Part shown: piece by piece, positions 1 through 11,947 of the stretch
Layout of the letters: each line of letters starts with the position of its first letter
How positions within the stretch are numbered: position 1 is the stretch's first letter
NCBI GenBank assembly: GCA_009763385.1
Contig: CM019831.1
Coordinates: forward strand, 86,649,845-86,713,844
Direction of reading: 5' to 3'
Source: Coix lacryma-jobi var. lacryma-jobi
Taxonomy: Eukaryota; Streptophyta; Magnoliopsida; Poales; Poaceae
DNA length: 64,000 nt
Notes under the pieces: model-generated
Database searches by the model: none
Seen by the model: only the letters and a program-made list of their open reading frames with translations
What the model was told of the DNA's origin: nothing
Position numbers and translations under genes: made by a program

Positions 1-237
1 GAAGATGGGTGGTTTTGTATCCAGGAAATCCTTGAAAGAGCTATACTGATTTGGCTCCAGGCGTTGATTGCCATGCGCCAAATTCTCCCGCAGTAGCGCT
101 TCGATATTGCGCTGGCTCCCCAGAAACTGAACGAAGAGTTGTTCAAGAGTGGCTGGTGGAGGAGGTGGTGGATTGCGGATGTCTCTATTATCATCATTAC
201 CACCACTACCGCTAGCTCCACTGCAAGTCATCGTCAT
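1..237 (-). CDS. gag: gag N-terminus of element F, partial
   Basis: The reading frame is open from an ATG at 237 to the window edge, 79 codons. It has the layout of the B and C gag N-termini: a short polar start, a proline run followed by a short helix of the LEQLFVQFL type, then a S/Y-x-x-F-x-D-T-x-P-P-x-F segment matching DFMDTRPPLF in C and DFTETRPPVF in B. The ATG is immediately preceded by ATATATGCAG, the same CAG-ATG junction as in B and C. Gag would form the virus-like particle. The capsid core, zinc knuckle and all of pol are outside the window. Confidence 0.8.
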   Translation of the reverse strand, partial: MTMTCSGASGSGGNDDNRDIRNPPPPPPATLEQLFVQFLGSQRNIEALLRENLAHGNQRLEPNQYSSFKDFLDTKPPIF

Positions 238-585
238 CTGCATATATCGATAGAAGTGATCATTAGGTGATGTTGCAATTATTGTAGAGAACAATAAACC
301 ATGCCAAACTAAATCTTATTGGGAAAACGAATTTGCCAAATAATTACAGAGGCATAATAAATTTCAATCCACATCGCAGCATCACATAATAAGATCGCTC
401 ATCACAAACATGCAAAAGTCAACATAAAACATCCATAGATGCCCATACATATGGGACTTTTCAAAGGTCTTGCGCCACGCGCACATAGGTTCACAACACA
501 ACCTTACATGATCCCATGATAACAACAAAAGCTCAAGCGTGACGGACGTGACAAAAGATCACCGGGCGCTAAACAACTATCTAGC
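238..585 (-). other. Spacer between extra ORF and gag, element F
   Basis: About 350 bp between the end of the H3-tail ORF and the gag ATG. I see no coding signal. The equivalent spacer is 226 bp in B and 197 bp in C. Confidence 0.6.
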
Positions 586-1602
586 CTACTCTCGATCGGC
601 ACCATCAACATCATCGTCGCTCGAGACATCTGAAGAACCACTAGAAGAAGTGCGAGGATCTGGGTCCTCCTGAGGAAAGATGGGGTTCCTCTCATTCTCT
701 CGGCAATGGATCTCCTCATGCAGGCGATCATTGTAGTCCTAGAGGTGATGGAGCTGTAACTCCAGGTCTCCCACCTAAAGCCTGAGAAGCCTATTCTGCT
801 CGGTCGCATGTATGCCCTCAAGACACACACCTCGGAGTGACTCCTCAGTCTAAGCCATGATCGTGGACAAGAAGGTCGTCATCCCCTGCTGGTCACTGAG
901 CTGCTATGCTACGTCCTGCTCCCTCGGAAGAGCCTGATCCCTCTCAACAGTAATATGAGCTAGCTCTGTGGTGAGACGGTCTATCTCTGTAGTATGCTCC
1001 TCTCGACTCTGGTGGTGTGCAGCTACCTCCTCACTGAGAATATGGTCCAGGTGGTTGTAGCTACGCGACAGACACCCATAGGTAGCCATGAGTGCAGCCA
1101 TAGCACTCCCAGCTGGTCCCGCACAGTGTTCTCGCTCCAAGGAACGGGCCCCCGGCACAGTGGCACCCGGCTGACGCCACACTAACTGGTAAGGGTCCGC
1201 CGTCGGAAAGATGCTAGCAGTGGCTTGCGCAACCACCTTCGGGTGGTCCTCCATAATGTCCCGAAGAACAGTATAGGCAACCCTGTTTGCTCCATCCCAC
1301 GGGGTCCTACCCTGTAGTGCGAACACCCGGCGACACCATACATGATCCTGAGCATCACGGCTGGGCACATCCACCTCAACTGTATACATGTAGCGGTCCT
1401 CTGAAAACTGAACATGATGCCAGTCTTACTGCGGTTCCTGGCGCTCCTGGTATCCAACCAAGTGCAGCACCCTCCATAAAATGGTAGGCATGCCGAACTC
1501 ATCCAGAAAGTCCTCTGACCCCTCAGCGGTCCATGGCTCCAACATGTAATTGGGCCTCTTGCCTCCTGTTGACTTACGAGCTGTGCGCTTGGTACGAGCC
1601 AT
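586..1602 (-). pseudogene. Decayed extra ORF with histone H3-like N-terminus, element F
   Basis: The ATG at 1602 begins MARTKRTARKSTGGKRP, a near copy of the first 15 or so residues of histone H3 with K4, R8, K9, S10 and K14 equivalents. The frame runs 339 codons to a TAG at 586-588 without a frameshift, but is broken by five in-frame stops: TAA at 1426-1428 and TAG at 904, 850, 775 and 739 (lowest base of each). After the tail comes a mid-domain of about 130 residues, from YTVEVDVPSRD to about VWRQPG, not seen in B or C. Then come a coiled coil (IDRLTTELAHITVERDQ), the LHEEIH motif shared with C and an acidic Ser/Asp tail (SSDDDVDGADRE). There is no histone fold. TTCTTACAG abuts the ATG like a splice acceptor. 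The product is unknown; chromatin mimicry is inference. Confidence 0.75.
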
Positions 1603-2370
1603 CTGTAAGAAGTTTATCCACATAGATTTTAATTAGTTGAGAACAACTTTTATTAAGGAAATGGGACAGATAACATAAGGAAGGAAGTAAGATTAATGCA
1701 AGATGGTATGATCATGATGCATGCACGTAACATATGTCTTCATTGTCTATCAATCTAGCAGCTAGATGGTGGCATACAACGTTCACTCATAGCGTTAACT
1801 AGGCGTACTATACGTTCGCAAGTTAGCGTACCTGTAGAAAATCATTTCAGCCCTGCCCAAAGTATGAATATTATGCATTACTGGAATCAAATCTAATACT
1901 AAGGTGCATACCCAGTATACACGTAAGTAGTATATGCACCCATTAAATTTAATGCTCCCACAATTAAATACTTTCACATATACTCGCGTGTAAAAGGTAT
2001 ATATTCTGGTACCAATCTAGCACTCCCCTAGATTGGCGATTGTCCAATCATGCTCTCACAACTCCCTTATTACCTTGGCGTAGAGGCAAATTGATCCATA
2101 CATTACTATTCTGAAGAATAGCACCCATACAATTTCACCCTTGCCGTATGGACGATAGTAGACAACAGAAATTAAACATGATGCACGACCCCCAAGTTAG
2201 TACTTAAATAGCCACCTAAAATCCTACTGGGCATACGGACCTGATCACTGGCACCCCTTAGTTTTTATTTTTAGGGTTTTCAAAGCCTAATACAACTATA
2301 AGTTGGCAAATACAATTCTTTTTGAAAAATACTGGTTTTCAAATACACTTATGAACAGTATCACTAAACC
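1603..2370 (-). other. Untranslated leader, element F
   Basis: About 770 bp between primer binding site and extra ORF, AT-rich and without a supported reading frame. Corresponding leaders in B and C are about 310 and 360 bp. The last bases before the ORF (AAACTTCTTACAG) form a pyrimidine-rich acceptor-like sequence. Confidence 0.55.
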
Positions 2371-2387
2371 ATGCTCCGGTGCTAGCT
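2371..2387 (-). other. Degenerate primer binding site, element F
   Basis: Directly after the LTR end (TGTCACA) the minus strand reads GCTAGCACCGGAGCATGG. This aligns with the intact sites of C (TGGTATCGGAGC) and B (TGGTATCAGAGC), which match the 3' end of a methionine tRNA. Several positions have mutated, so F is old. Confidence 0.55.
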
Positions 2388-2832
2388 GTGACAGAACCGA
2401 CCAATTTATACCAGATTAAGCACCGAAACCTCTGTATTCGCAAAGATTATCATGTACTTAAGCTCGTACAAACCCGGTAGTCCAGAAATCTTGAAGGATT
2501 TCAAATCATTTCAACAACAGCCAAGACCGTACTAGTTGAACGAACATGTCCACAAGTTACATCACAGATACACATAATTCAAATACATCAGAGTATGAAT
2601 CAATATTACAAACCATAGTTTGGAAATAGTAGCGGAAGCAACATAGTTTTAAAACATAAGTTCACTGGTTCACAATACGGTGCCATATGCCTGATCAGTC
2701 CAACAAAAGCATCAAGTGAGGATAAGAGGTGACCGTGCCCATGGTCGAATCATCTCCCGTAACCGGGTACAGGCAGTTCTCGTAGTAGCCGTAGAAGCAC
2801 TAGCCATCTGCAACAACAAGGGAAATAAACCC

Positions 2833-2852
2833 TGGGTACAAGAAGGTACTCA
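2833..2852 (-). promoter_or_regulatory. Conserved LTR hairpin, copy F
   Basis: Minus strand TGAGTAC-6 nt loop-GTACCCA, one mismatch relative to the perfect stem in the other LTRs. A TTGTTGTTGCAG sequence follows about 25 nt downstream, as in G. Confidence 0.6.
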
Positions 2853-3916
2853 GCTAGACTTATCCGTCATAAACCAGAAATAAGGTGACACCAAGGAGTA
2901 TGCAAAGCTGTATCTATAGTTGGCTAGATTTACTCTTTTGCATAAAAGTATTTTCATTATTATTAATCATCATTAGGGTATTAGCAGTTAATTTTATGTA
3001 ATCAACCTGATTAACTAGATTTGCACCTGATATAGAGCAATCACTTAGCTAATTAATCAAGCAAGAGTGACTATTTTATCAATAGCCTTTTAGATTCAAC
3101 ATTATAACCATCTTTAGTTCTATAAGTTCTACGGGTGGTGATCTAAAGTCAATTACTCACTGTCCAGGAGCGATGGCGATTGTAATTGATTCCTACCCAA
3201 CTGGGGATAAAATGTTGCACACTCACCCGATCACACCTTGCTAGTTAGTCGTCGGCTGCCACTCAGGAAATTCAAGAACACAGTTCGTGGGACGGCCATG
3301 GACCCTTCTACACCGGGGGTTATCTCAATGCCAGGTCGCTCAAGCTATAACTGCCCACGGTCATGCCAGGTCGATCAGGCTCCACCTACCCTTGGACCAT
3401 GTCAGGTTGTTCAGAATAGTTGCCCACGGTACAGCTGAGGCCCTGGATGTTAGGCGTCAACATCTCCATCTCCGGCTCGAATAACCTTACTCAGCTTCAC
3501 GGGAGGTACCCACACCTACTCCGTTAAGTGATTGACGCGTTCAATTTGACTGAAGGGACACTTCCCGAACGGTCCTATGCGACACAGACGGGAGACTACT
3601 AGCACACAGGACCCATGTCCTACTGCTCCTACATCCCGCCCGGTCTCATTTTAATTATCACATGGTTATCTTCATGATAGCACCAGGCTAGTCATGATCA
3701 GTATCCACCTATATACGGGGGACAGGAAATCACCCGACTTTTACCGGTCTAAGCAAGACTAAGCACATACAAACTTAAATCTAATAGGGATATTCAGATA
3801 ACATTTGCAGTGGACAAGGTACGGTAATAATGCATCAATGGTAGCAATCAATTCCTATAACCTAATGCACAATCATTATCAAGTTAATTTGTAAACCGTT
3901 GCAAACCGTAGGAGTT

Positions 3917-3935
3917 AAATGCTCCGGGGCTTGCC
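3917..3935 (-). promoter_or_regulatory. Conserved GGCAAGCCCCGG box, copy F
   Basis: GGCAAGCCCCGGAGCATTT on the minus strand, the same 19-mer as in all other chromovirus LTRs here except for one variable base (A or T at position 13). It is preceded by an acidic-looking frame ending FEKGKPRS that is nearly the same as in G. Confidence 0.6.
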
Positions 3936-6900
3936 TTTCTCGAAGTCAGACGGACGGTGGTTGCGGCACTCGGGCAGTTCCTCGGCGTCGGCTCCTCCGG
4001 TCTCCTCGGGCACTGTCTCCTCCGGTCTCCTCGGGCATTGTCTCCTCCTGGCTTAGCTCTTCCTACTGTGGTGGGTTCTGAGTCTCTTTTGCCGATCCTG
4101 TATGATGCATAATATGCATGAGTAGGATGAATGCACATAGAATGCATATGGGATGCGACAGGTTTAACAGTAATTCAAGAGATAGGCACATTTCATCTAC
4201 TGCATTCTCTTCAACAAGACAGTCAATATCATCCAGTTGACTCCTAACTACCTTGCTTCTAGAGAATTCATTTTTAACCTTCCTAAATCAGTTAAGATGA
4301 CACTTCAATCACCATACTTTCACTCACTTAATTGCTTGCCACATAATCTTACTTAAGCATGCTTATAACAGCAACCTATTACAAACAGTGTTAGAAAAAT
4401 CTACAAAAATTAATCTAGGCTAACAACATGTAAACCAACCCACTGTTAAATTTTCAAGTTGTTTGAACTTAAACGCTGCCCTCTATGAAAAAGACAAATA
4501 ATATGATGAAAAGGTGCTTTGAACTATACATCCTAGCACAAAGTGTCAAGCATCCGATTTCACATTTTTCCTCTGAACTTCTTAGCACAAGAGCAGTCTA
4601 CAAAAATTATCAGGTTCATATTCCTCATAATTTAATTACTACAAGTTATATAAGAAAATAGCATTTAATCATTTTAATTGCTACTGCCAATAAATTCTAT
4701 AGAGCATCTCCATACTCAATTTTTCCCAGAAACTACTCATCTACAGAAACCTAACAAAATTGGTATCACATTTTTCTAAGCTACACAAAATTAGTTATGC
4801 ATTTTCTTAGTTAACAATAATTTCCTAAGTTAACTTCAACCACACATAAAAGTATCACAAAATATGCATTTAACATTTTGCACAGGTAGCCCTATTCATT
4901 CTTAACACAACAAAATTTGTTCCACAACATTTGGACTTAAAATGAGCCTTGCATGAATTTTTAAAGCCTTTAAACCATTCCTGCAAAACTGATTAAAAGA
5001 AAACCGACCTAAAAACGCTATGGACACCCGAGTTAACTCCCACAGAGACACAACTGAAACTGCTAGACACACCCGGAGTTCCCAAACTCTACTGCACCCA
5101 AACTTTCCCTTTTCCTCTTCCACCCACTGCCAGCGAGTCCCGCGGGTCAGGCGACCCCACGCCACCCGGTCAATGGGCCCACGCGTCAGAGGCAGTGCAC
5201 ACCCGCCTGAGTTGACCGGCGCTAGCTCGCCGGTGGCGAGGTTTCCGGCGCAACCATCTATTCGGCTAGCTTCGTCTTCGCAAGGCGGACATGGTCGGCT
5301 AGGTCTCCCGGCCAGAGGCTCACCAGAGCAAGCTCGACGGCGGTCATGGCAGAGCGGCGGCGCTGCGCTACGGCGGCGAGGCTTCGCCTGGTTATTCCGA
5401 GGCTCGGCGGCGTGAGCACTAGCTCAAACAAACCCTAAGCGACCTATTAGGGCGACTATCGAGCCATGCCGACCTTGGCATTGCTTAGTGCCACACACAG
5501 CGGCAGAAATGGCCATGGAAAGGCCTAGTTCCGTTAGAAAACACGGCGGGAGAGAGGTCTCCATCTGACCCTAAGCAACTACGGAGGTAGGGGAGGTGAG
5601 AACGGGGCTCTGTTGGAGGTGGTTTGGCCAGAGAGTGCTAGACCACGTGAAGGCCATGGCGGCGGCAAAGGCGAGAACCCGAGACTGGCACACGGTGTTC
5701 CGCCGGCTAGAGAGGAGAAGAGAGAAAACCAACCCGAGCTGGTGAGAGAGGAGGTTAGGGCGGAGTGGTTGGCGGAAGGAATCGAGCGGCGGTGCGTTGA
5801 GCGGTCAGTAATCGCTCGCCGGAGTTCGGCGGGCGGCGGCGCTACGAACTAGAGGAGATAAGCAGAGGGAGGAGGCGAGCGCTTGAGAGAGCAAGTGAGC
5901 GAGCTTCTGGTTGCACGCGTGGTCGAAGGAGGAGGCAAAAGAGATGCAACGTTCAGGTGCATTGCACCTGGCCACTTCCCGTCGGGGCCGTCCCGACCGA
6001 GCGCGACGGCGGCCAGGCATTGGCGGCCACGCGGCGACGGCGCAGAGAGGGGACAGGGAGAGGTGTCGTGGCTAGCGGAAACCATGGGCGGCGGCGAGCG
6101 GCGGTTTAGGTGGTCTCACGCGGCTGCGGCGGTTTTCGCTGGTGTACGGCGCGCGGGCGAGCGGCGGGTGCGCGGTGGAGGGAGAAGGAAGGGCTGACAG
6201 GTGGGGTCCACGGGGTTTAAACTAAAGAGGTTTTGCTAAAAACTTTTCTACCCCAAAACTCCCAAACTAAGCCGAATTAGGAAAAAGTTCTAAAAGCAAA
6301 GTTGCTGAGAATTTTGCAAGGAACAATTCATCTTTAAGGCTCAAGTCCAAATTCTGCTTAGGAAAAGAATTTTACTCCTAACCTATTTTTCTAATGCAAG
6401 AAATAACATTTAAAAGACCTTTTCTGAAAAAGTGCTTTTAAGCAAAGTTGTTCCTTTCATCAAAATCTACAACTTTGGTTTAAGGCACTTGGTCAGAAAC
6501 ACAAAGCAAAACATAGCTATACTAGAACTAGGCAAGGACTTAAGCAACACACACACAAATGCACATGAAAGGATGACATGCCATGCTTATGCTATGTCCA
6601 ATTATGCATTTAGAGTTGCTTAACACCTAGGGTGTTACAACCGTGAAGCTCGGTCCGCCATGGCCGGATCCTTTTCCGCGCACATCCATCCGCTTTAACC
6701 CATGTCCGTGAGTCACTAGGGTTCATAGATGGAGTAGAAGTCGCTAGCTCGGCCGATTAGGGCATGGATGTTGCAGTACGTCACCGTCCGCCGCCCACCA
6801 TGTGCACTGGCGATGGCATGCTCGTGTTCCCACCATTTCGCCGTAGAATCCTTAGTTCTTTGCTTCGCGTTAGGGTTGTGGAAGTCTGAGAAGCGAGGAT

Positions 6901-8249
6901 AGGGGGATGGTTTGCCTCGGAATGGCCGGAGGTGCCCGGCGTGGTGAGTCCGCGCCGCCGTGGCCGCCATTGCCGACGACGAGCTCGATCCGCTGCAATG
7001 CTAGGCTAGAGTGTGGTACCAATCGACGCGGGAGAAGGAGAGAAGTCTGTCGGTGGTGTTGGTTTCGCGGGAGGGTTCGCCGACGGCGAGCTTCACCGCG
7101 GTCAACTCCTCCCCTGTTTCGGTGTGGGTGACAGGTGGGTCTGAGTTGACCATGGGGCCCATCCGTCAGCCTCTAGAGTAGAAGAAGGTCGGGTATGTGT
7201 AGCAGTTAGGGTTTGGTGTTTTTGTTTAAATGTTTTGTAGAAATGTTGATATTGTTTGTTTAATTCATAACTTGAGTTCTGCTGATCCAGTTAATGTGAA
7301 GCAAATTTTGTTAAGATTGTTTTGATGAGTTCTATGCATGAAAAATATAATATGTTCAGTTTGTGATAACTTTATGTGCAGTAATAATTAATTTGTATAT
7401 GAGCTGATATCTTGATTAATGCATAATAAATTGTGCTTTGCTCAGGAAAATATGGTTCTTGTTTTGATAGGTTTGTTAGGTGATGTAGAATCACAAAAAA
7501 ATGATAGTTGATGTTTGACTGTGATAAAATCTGAAGTTAATATTTATTTTGATTAAATGTTGTTTTCTTGTATGATTTTTAATAATTAGAATATAAGTGT
7601 TATGAGCATGATAATTTTTATAGACCACTCTTGTGCTAAGTAGTTCTGGAAGAAAATGTGAAACCTGTTGTTTGACACTTTTCAAGATGATGTGTAGTTC
7701 AAAGTACCTTTTCACCTTGTTATTTGTCTTTTTCATAGAGAACAATGCTTAAGCCCAAATGTCATGAATTTTGTACAGCCAGCTTTATTCTCTAGTGTGA
7801 ATCTGCAGTAATTTTCGTATATTTTCTGATGCTGTTAACTATAGGTTGCTGTTATAGGCTTGTTTTAATTGGTTATTTTGCATAATTAAGTGGGTAGTGT
7901 GCATTTCTGTTGTGTGGGACCAGCAAGGGGTGAAATGGTCATTTCAGCACATTCATATTAGTTGCACTTTGTGGTTGCGCATACCTAGTGTCTAAATAGA
8001 GTGTTGCACTCTACTGGAGAAGAGATATGCACGTATTTGGTCAAGCTTAATGTTAATGCATCTCTTCCGTGCACACATGGCATTCGCTCATCTAGCATAT
8101 GCATCACGACAGGTTCGGTAGACAAGCCAGCCGCAGCAGAGGAGACCGAGGAGCAGCAGCCACAGGAGCAGGAGTCAGGCACCGTCGAGGAAGGGCCTGA
8201 AGAGGATCCTCCGGAGTGTCCGAACCACCTGCCCAGCACCTTCGAGAAA

Positions 8250-8268
8250 GGCAAGCCCCGGAGCATTT
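8250..8268 (+). promoter_or_regulatory. Conserved GGCAAGCCCCGG box, copy G
   Basis: GGCAAGCCCCGGAGCATTT, 718 bp upstream of the hairpin. The preceding frame is strongly acidic (EEGPEEDPPE) and ends FEKGKPRSI, like that of F. Confidence 0.6.
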
Positions 8269-8967
8269 CTAACTACCTATGGTTTATAATTAACTTATCC
8301 ATACTATGCGTGGGGTTCAAAAGCCGGCCGAAGGTGCTTGGATCAGTGAGTCGCTCATAATTAACTTTGTGGCTTTCGAACCCCACGCATGTGCCGAAGC
8401 CACGAAGGGGGTATTGGGACGTGGGGGCGCGAAAAGTAAGACCCGAGTGATGGTGGTTAAGTCCAACTCCTTGGCAGTCGGGCTTGCCTCTGGGTATGTT
8501 GGTGGCAGTCGAATCCGTGGCTTCCTGGAATGGTGTTGTGGTTATCTGTAGCTCACTGACTAGTGAGTGTGGTTTGTGTGGGGAATAAAATCACCAGCTG
8601 GTTAGGAATCGATTATAATCGCCATCGCTCCTGGATAGTGTGCACTTGACTTGAACACCGCTCTGTCTTGATACTGAAATATGATGGAACACGTGATAGC
8701 TATCATGATACTTTTGGCAATTGTTATTCGGTCTGTTTGTTATATTATAGTGATGATTGGATAACTACCATGACTGTTGTTAGTGCAGGAGCTAATCTAG
8801 TTAAATAGGCTAAGCATTACTCAAACTTGCAGCTAGTAAATAGGAGAACAAGTTACTTACTACTTACGTTTTTACACAAACTGTTATCTCATACCAGCTC
8901 CATTGTAATCTGGCCTTGTATACTCCTTGGTGTCATTTATTTTTGGTTTATGGCAGGTAAGTCTAGC

Positions 8968-8987
8968 TGAGTACCTTCTCGTACTCA
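8968..8987 (+). promoter_or_regulatory. Conserved LTR hairpin, copy G
   Basis: TGAGTAC, loop CTTCTC, GTACTCA: a perfect 7-bp stem. It is preceded by CAGGTAAGTCT and followed about 25 nt later by TTGTTGTTGCAG. Confidence 0.6.
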
Positions 8988-9441
8988 GGGCTTTGTTTCC
9001 CTTGTTGTTGCAGATGGTCAGGTTTTCTATGGCTATTGCATCAACTGCCTCTACCCTGCTTTGGGAGATAACTAGGTCACGGGCAATGACCTGCTCTATC
9101 TGTACCTTTTGCTTTGTCCAGGATGACTAATGACTGGCACTGTATCATACTATGTGTGTGCGTGGTTTCAAAACTATGTTTTAAGGTTGAACTTTCGCTG
9201 CTTAAATTTGGAACTCGGTTTGTAATAACTAAGTTTGCTACTCCGATGAACTTATGTAATATTCTATCATATGATGGTTGATACTGAACGATTATGATCC
9301 TATGTTGTTGATGTTGGAAAGGTTTGAAATCCTTCGAGATTTCACGGACTACCGGGTTTATATGGGCTCAAGTGTGTAAATTTACTGCTCCGGCGGAGAG
9401 TTTCGTACTTGTGCTCTTATAAATTGGTCGGTTCTGTTACA

Positions 9442-11131
9442 TTAACCATCTCATACACCTTTGTGCCCCATCTTGCCCATGGCGGTTCATCAAGCTGCGA
9501 CTCGTCTTTATTGTCGAAGTACTTATTCATAATACTTTTCTTGTACTTGTGCTTTCTGATGAGAAATCGTTTGTGCCTCATGTACACCATCTTTTTTGAG
9601 CTTTGATGGTAAGTGTAGCAGGAGCCATCAATACAAACTATGCAACTAGTCTTGCCTTTGATCTGCCCGACACTGAAAAGAGACCCGGGTAATCGTTGAT
9701 GGTGACAAAGATGATGGCTTTTAGGGTGAACTTCTTCTTGATGGAAGCATCCACCATGGTGACGCTAACGTCAAACAGTATCTTCATGTCCTCCATTAAC
9801 GGCTCCAGGAACACATCTGTACCGTTGCCGGGCTGCCTTGGTCCGGAAATAATCATAGTCAACATGAGGTACTTGCGCTTCTGACATAGATGGGGAGGCA
9901 GGTTGTAGATGGTGAGGATGACTGGCCAGGTGCTGTGCGAGTTGCTTAACACATCAAAGGGGTTCATCCTGTCGGTACTCAGCGTAAACCGAACATTCCT
10001 AGACTCCTTGCCAAACTCCGGGAAGGCCTTGTCGAACTCCTTCCACTGGTTGCAATCAGACGGGTGCCGCAACTTGCCATCGTCTTTCGTGCGGTCAGCT
10101 GATGCATGCCATGATATGAGCTTGGCATCCTATGGGTTCCCGAATAGTGCACACAGTCAATCAATCACGGGCAGGTACCACACAGTCGACTTTTCCTATG
10201 CGTGTAACCCTCTTCTTCATCGTCCTGCTAAGCGGAGATCTGCTTCATCGCACTGCTCGACTTCTTTGCCCCTTCTTCCTCTTTGGACCGCCCAGCAAGG
10301 CTTCGTCATCGTCAGCATCCACGCGACAGCCAACATTCCTCTTGTACCGACTAAAGCCGCAGTGTAGACAACTCGTCAAGTTCTCGAACTCCTTGCCTCG
10401 ATACAGGATGCAGTGGTTAAGGTGGGCATTGAACTTCCTAAGTTTCATCGCCACTGGCCGAATAAGCTTCTTTGCTCGATATGTGTTGGCAGGCATGTTG
10501 TTAGGCATTGGGTACGTGGTAGCAAGAAGACTTAACAGCTCGTTGATGCTAGTGTCAGACCACCCATGACGAGCCTTCAGCATCAACATCTACAGGTTGA
10601 AGCAGATCGTGGTGCACTCCTTCGGACAAATGCCACCGTTCTGATACAGAGCATCACATGATGCCTTCTTCATTTCTCTGAAATTCTCTAGCCACATTGG
10701 GCAGCCAAACACAACGTCGTCCTCGTCTATGTGGTTCACTAAATCCTCAAACAGCCGCACATCCTCGTCTTCCTGCCTTGTAGCCTCCTCGACATCGCCC
10801 ATGTCTTGCATTATATTCTCCACCGTGATGTAAACATGAGCACAATCATCATTGACCTCTAGTGTAGCTCCTGATGATGCGACGGGTGCTCAAACAGGAT
10901 CTTGATTCATTGCTGCTACTTTTGTCGTCATCATCGTCGACAAGATCACTCCAGATGCACCGCCACTTGCATCTGCTTTTTCCCCATGAAGAGTCCAGAC
11001 TGTCTAGTCCTTGACGAAACCATACCGAATCAAATGACATTGAACCATGCCATCGGCATGACCTTTCAGGTTCTTGCAGTTAGAGCACAACATATGGTTC
11101 TTGTATGCTTCAGACTCTCACACTGAGTTCT
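9442..11131 (-). pseudogene. CACTA (En/Spm) transposase TNP2-like, decayed middle part
   Basis: The minus strand encodes broken but recognisable TNP2-family sequence. In order from 11126 downward: the end of the transposase-associated domain (CSNCKNLKGHADGMVQ, then IRYGFVKD, and WTLHGE after a stop); an acidic linker and FEDLVNHIDED (10590-10823); CPMWLENFREMKKAS; a block with WSDTSINELLSLLATTYPMPN and a zinc-like LHCGFSRYKR (10245-10589); then RHPSDCNQWKEFD, HSTWPVILTIYNLPPHLC, ISGPRQPGNGTDVFLEPLMED and FVTINDYPGLFSVSGRS (9638-10072). The 9442-9640 stretch continues with YMRHKRFL-type sequence. Stops (for example TAG near 10130) and several frameshifts make it non-functional. TNP2 would cut the CACTA termini. 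The frame is cut on the left by LTR G and on the right by element A; the N-terminus lies at 50467. Confidence 0.8.
11127..11131. other. Target site duplication of element A, left copy
   Basis: GTTCT here and again at 50467-50471, directly outside the TG...CA ends of element A. This proves A is one insertion spanning 39 kb including its nested elements. Confidence 0.9.
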
Positions 11132-11775
11132 TGAGAACATATATGATAAATGATTGACTTTTGGGAGGAAGGTTTGAGGCTTTTCCCAGTTGAGTCTATA
11201 TCTAGCTATGCTCTTAATGCTTTTGACTAACCGGAGGCGTTCAATTGTGGTGTTTCTGTGTTGGTGTGCGTGTGCAACATGTGTCTCTTGGCTGTGTTGA
11301 TGTGCAGGTGTGGAGCTCGGATACACTGGTCGATGGTGAGGTGAAGGTCAAGTAGAGACGTCTCGTGCCGACGGACCGGGAGCGGTGATGGATGGGCGTG
11401 TCGTGCGGCGGACGTGCCATGCCGATGTACCTAGAGTGGTAAAGGGCGGATGTGAGGCTTGCACCGACGGACAATGAGGCCGGAGGACCAGCTGTGGTAG
11501 CTGGCACGTGGCATCGGCGAGCGAGAGCACATGGGGATGTGCGATGCATCGGCCAAGTCGGGAGGAAGACGATGACGTCGTGGCACTTGGCGGGAGGTCG
11601 GACATGGGCTTGCGTGCGGTGCAAGTGCCATCGGCCGAGTCAAGAAGGAAGGCGAAGGCGTTGTGCCCGGCGTGGAGGCTGGACATGCATCGGCATCGGT
11701 GCCGGTGGTCGGGGTGTGCGAACCACATCCCGTCTACGGCGCGGGTTCGGTAGCTGAGCCTCAAAAAGCTACCCT

Positions 11776-11947
11776 CGACGGTTTCTGAGTTTGGGCCTCA
11801 AAACTCGGGGTGGCTGGTTTCCGAGTTTGGGCCTCAAAACTCAGGATGGACGATTTCCAGGTTTGGGCCTCAAAACCTGGGCTGCCAGGTTTCCGAGTTT
11901 GGGCCTCAAAACTCAGGATGGTTGGTCTGCCAGGTTTGGGCCTCAAC
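11776..11947 (+). repeat. Tandem hairpin array in A-family LTR (5' copy)
   Basis: About five units of roughly 36 bp, each built as GGTTTC + stem + GGGCCTCA + complementary stem + GGATGG. Stem arms differ between units but pair within the unit: CCGAGTTT with AAACTC[AG]G, CCAGGTTT with AAACCTGG. The last unit is truncated. Confidence 0.8.

Larger units (their letters stand above)
1..6639 (-). mobile_element. Ty3/gypsy chromovirus F, 5' part (runs off left edge)
   Basis: On the minus strand, from right to left, the window shows an LTR beginning TGTAACACC at 6639 and ending TGTCACA at 2388, a degenerate primer binding site, a leader, a decayed H3-tail ORF and the first 79 codons of gag. The same order is seen in elements B and C, which places F in the same lineage (long-LTR chromovirus, probably Tekay/Del-like). 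Pol and the 3' LTR lie off the left edge. The five bases just outside the LTR, 6640-6644 ACCGT, are the expected target duplication, but the partner is not in the window. F interrupts the LTR of element G. Confidence 0.85.
2388..6639 (-). repeat. 5' LTR of element F (4252 bp)
   Basis: It begins TGTAACACCCTAGGTG at 6639 and ends TGTCACA at 2388 (minus strand). Its 5' part is AT-rich and contains the AAAGTTGT...ACAACTTT inverted repeat (6442-6477). A GC-rich block at about 5000-6200 resembles the leader exon of the other LTRs. The conserved GGCAAGCCCCGG box and GTAC hairpin follow. The open frames of the GC-rich block (for example 5020-5415 and 5883-6197 plus) are on the wrong strand and have no recognisable domain; I do not call genes there. 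Confidence 0.8.
6640..9441 (+). repeat. LTR of chromovirus G, 3' two thirds
   Basis: A plus-strand segment carrying the same markers in the same order as the F LTR (GGCAAGCCCCGG box at 8250, hairpin at 8968). It ends CGGTTCTGTTACA at 9441, against CGGTTCTGTCACA in F. The first 1.4 kb or so is missing because F is inserted at 6639/6640; it should lie left of F, outside the window. Whether G is a solo LTR or the 3' LTR of a full element cannot be decided. TTAAC at 9442-9446 is the expected target duplication. The frame at 8001-8360 is open but lies in transcribed LTR sequence and is not a supported gene. Confidence 0.7.

Noticed and set aside
11241..11764. Long frames in A's LTR (also 33679-34236)
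   Set aside because: Six-frame openness from GC-rich sequence, interrupted differently in the two LTR copies.
11776..11947. CRISPR-like array
   Set aside because: Units are direct tandem hairpins without unique spacers, in a plant LTR.
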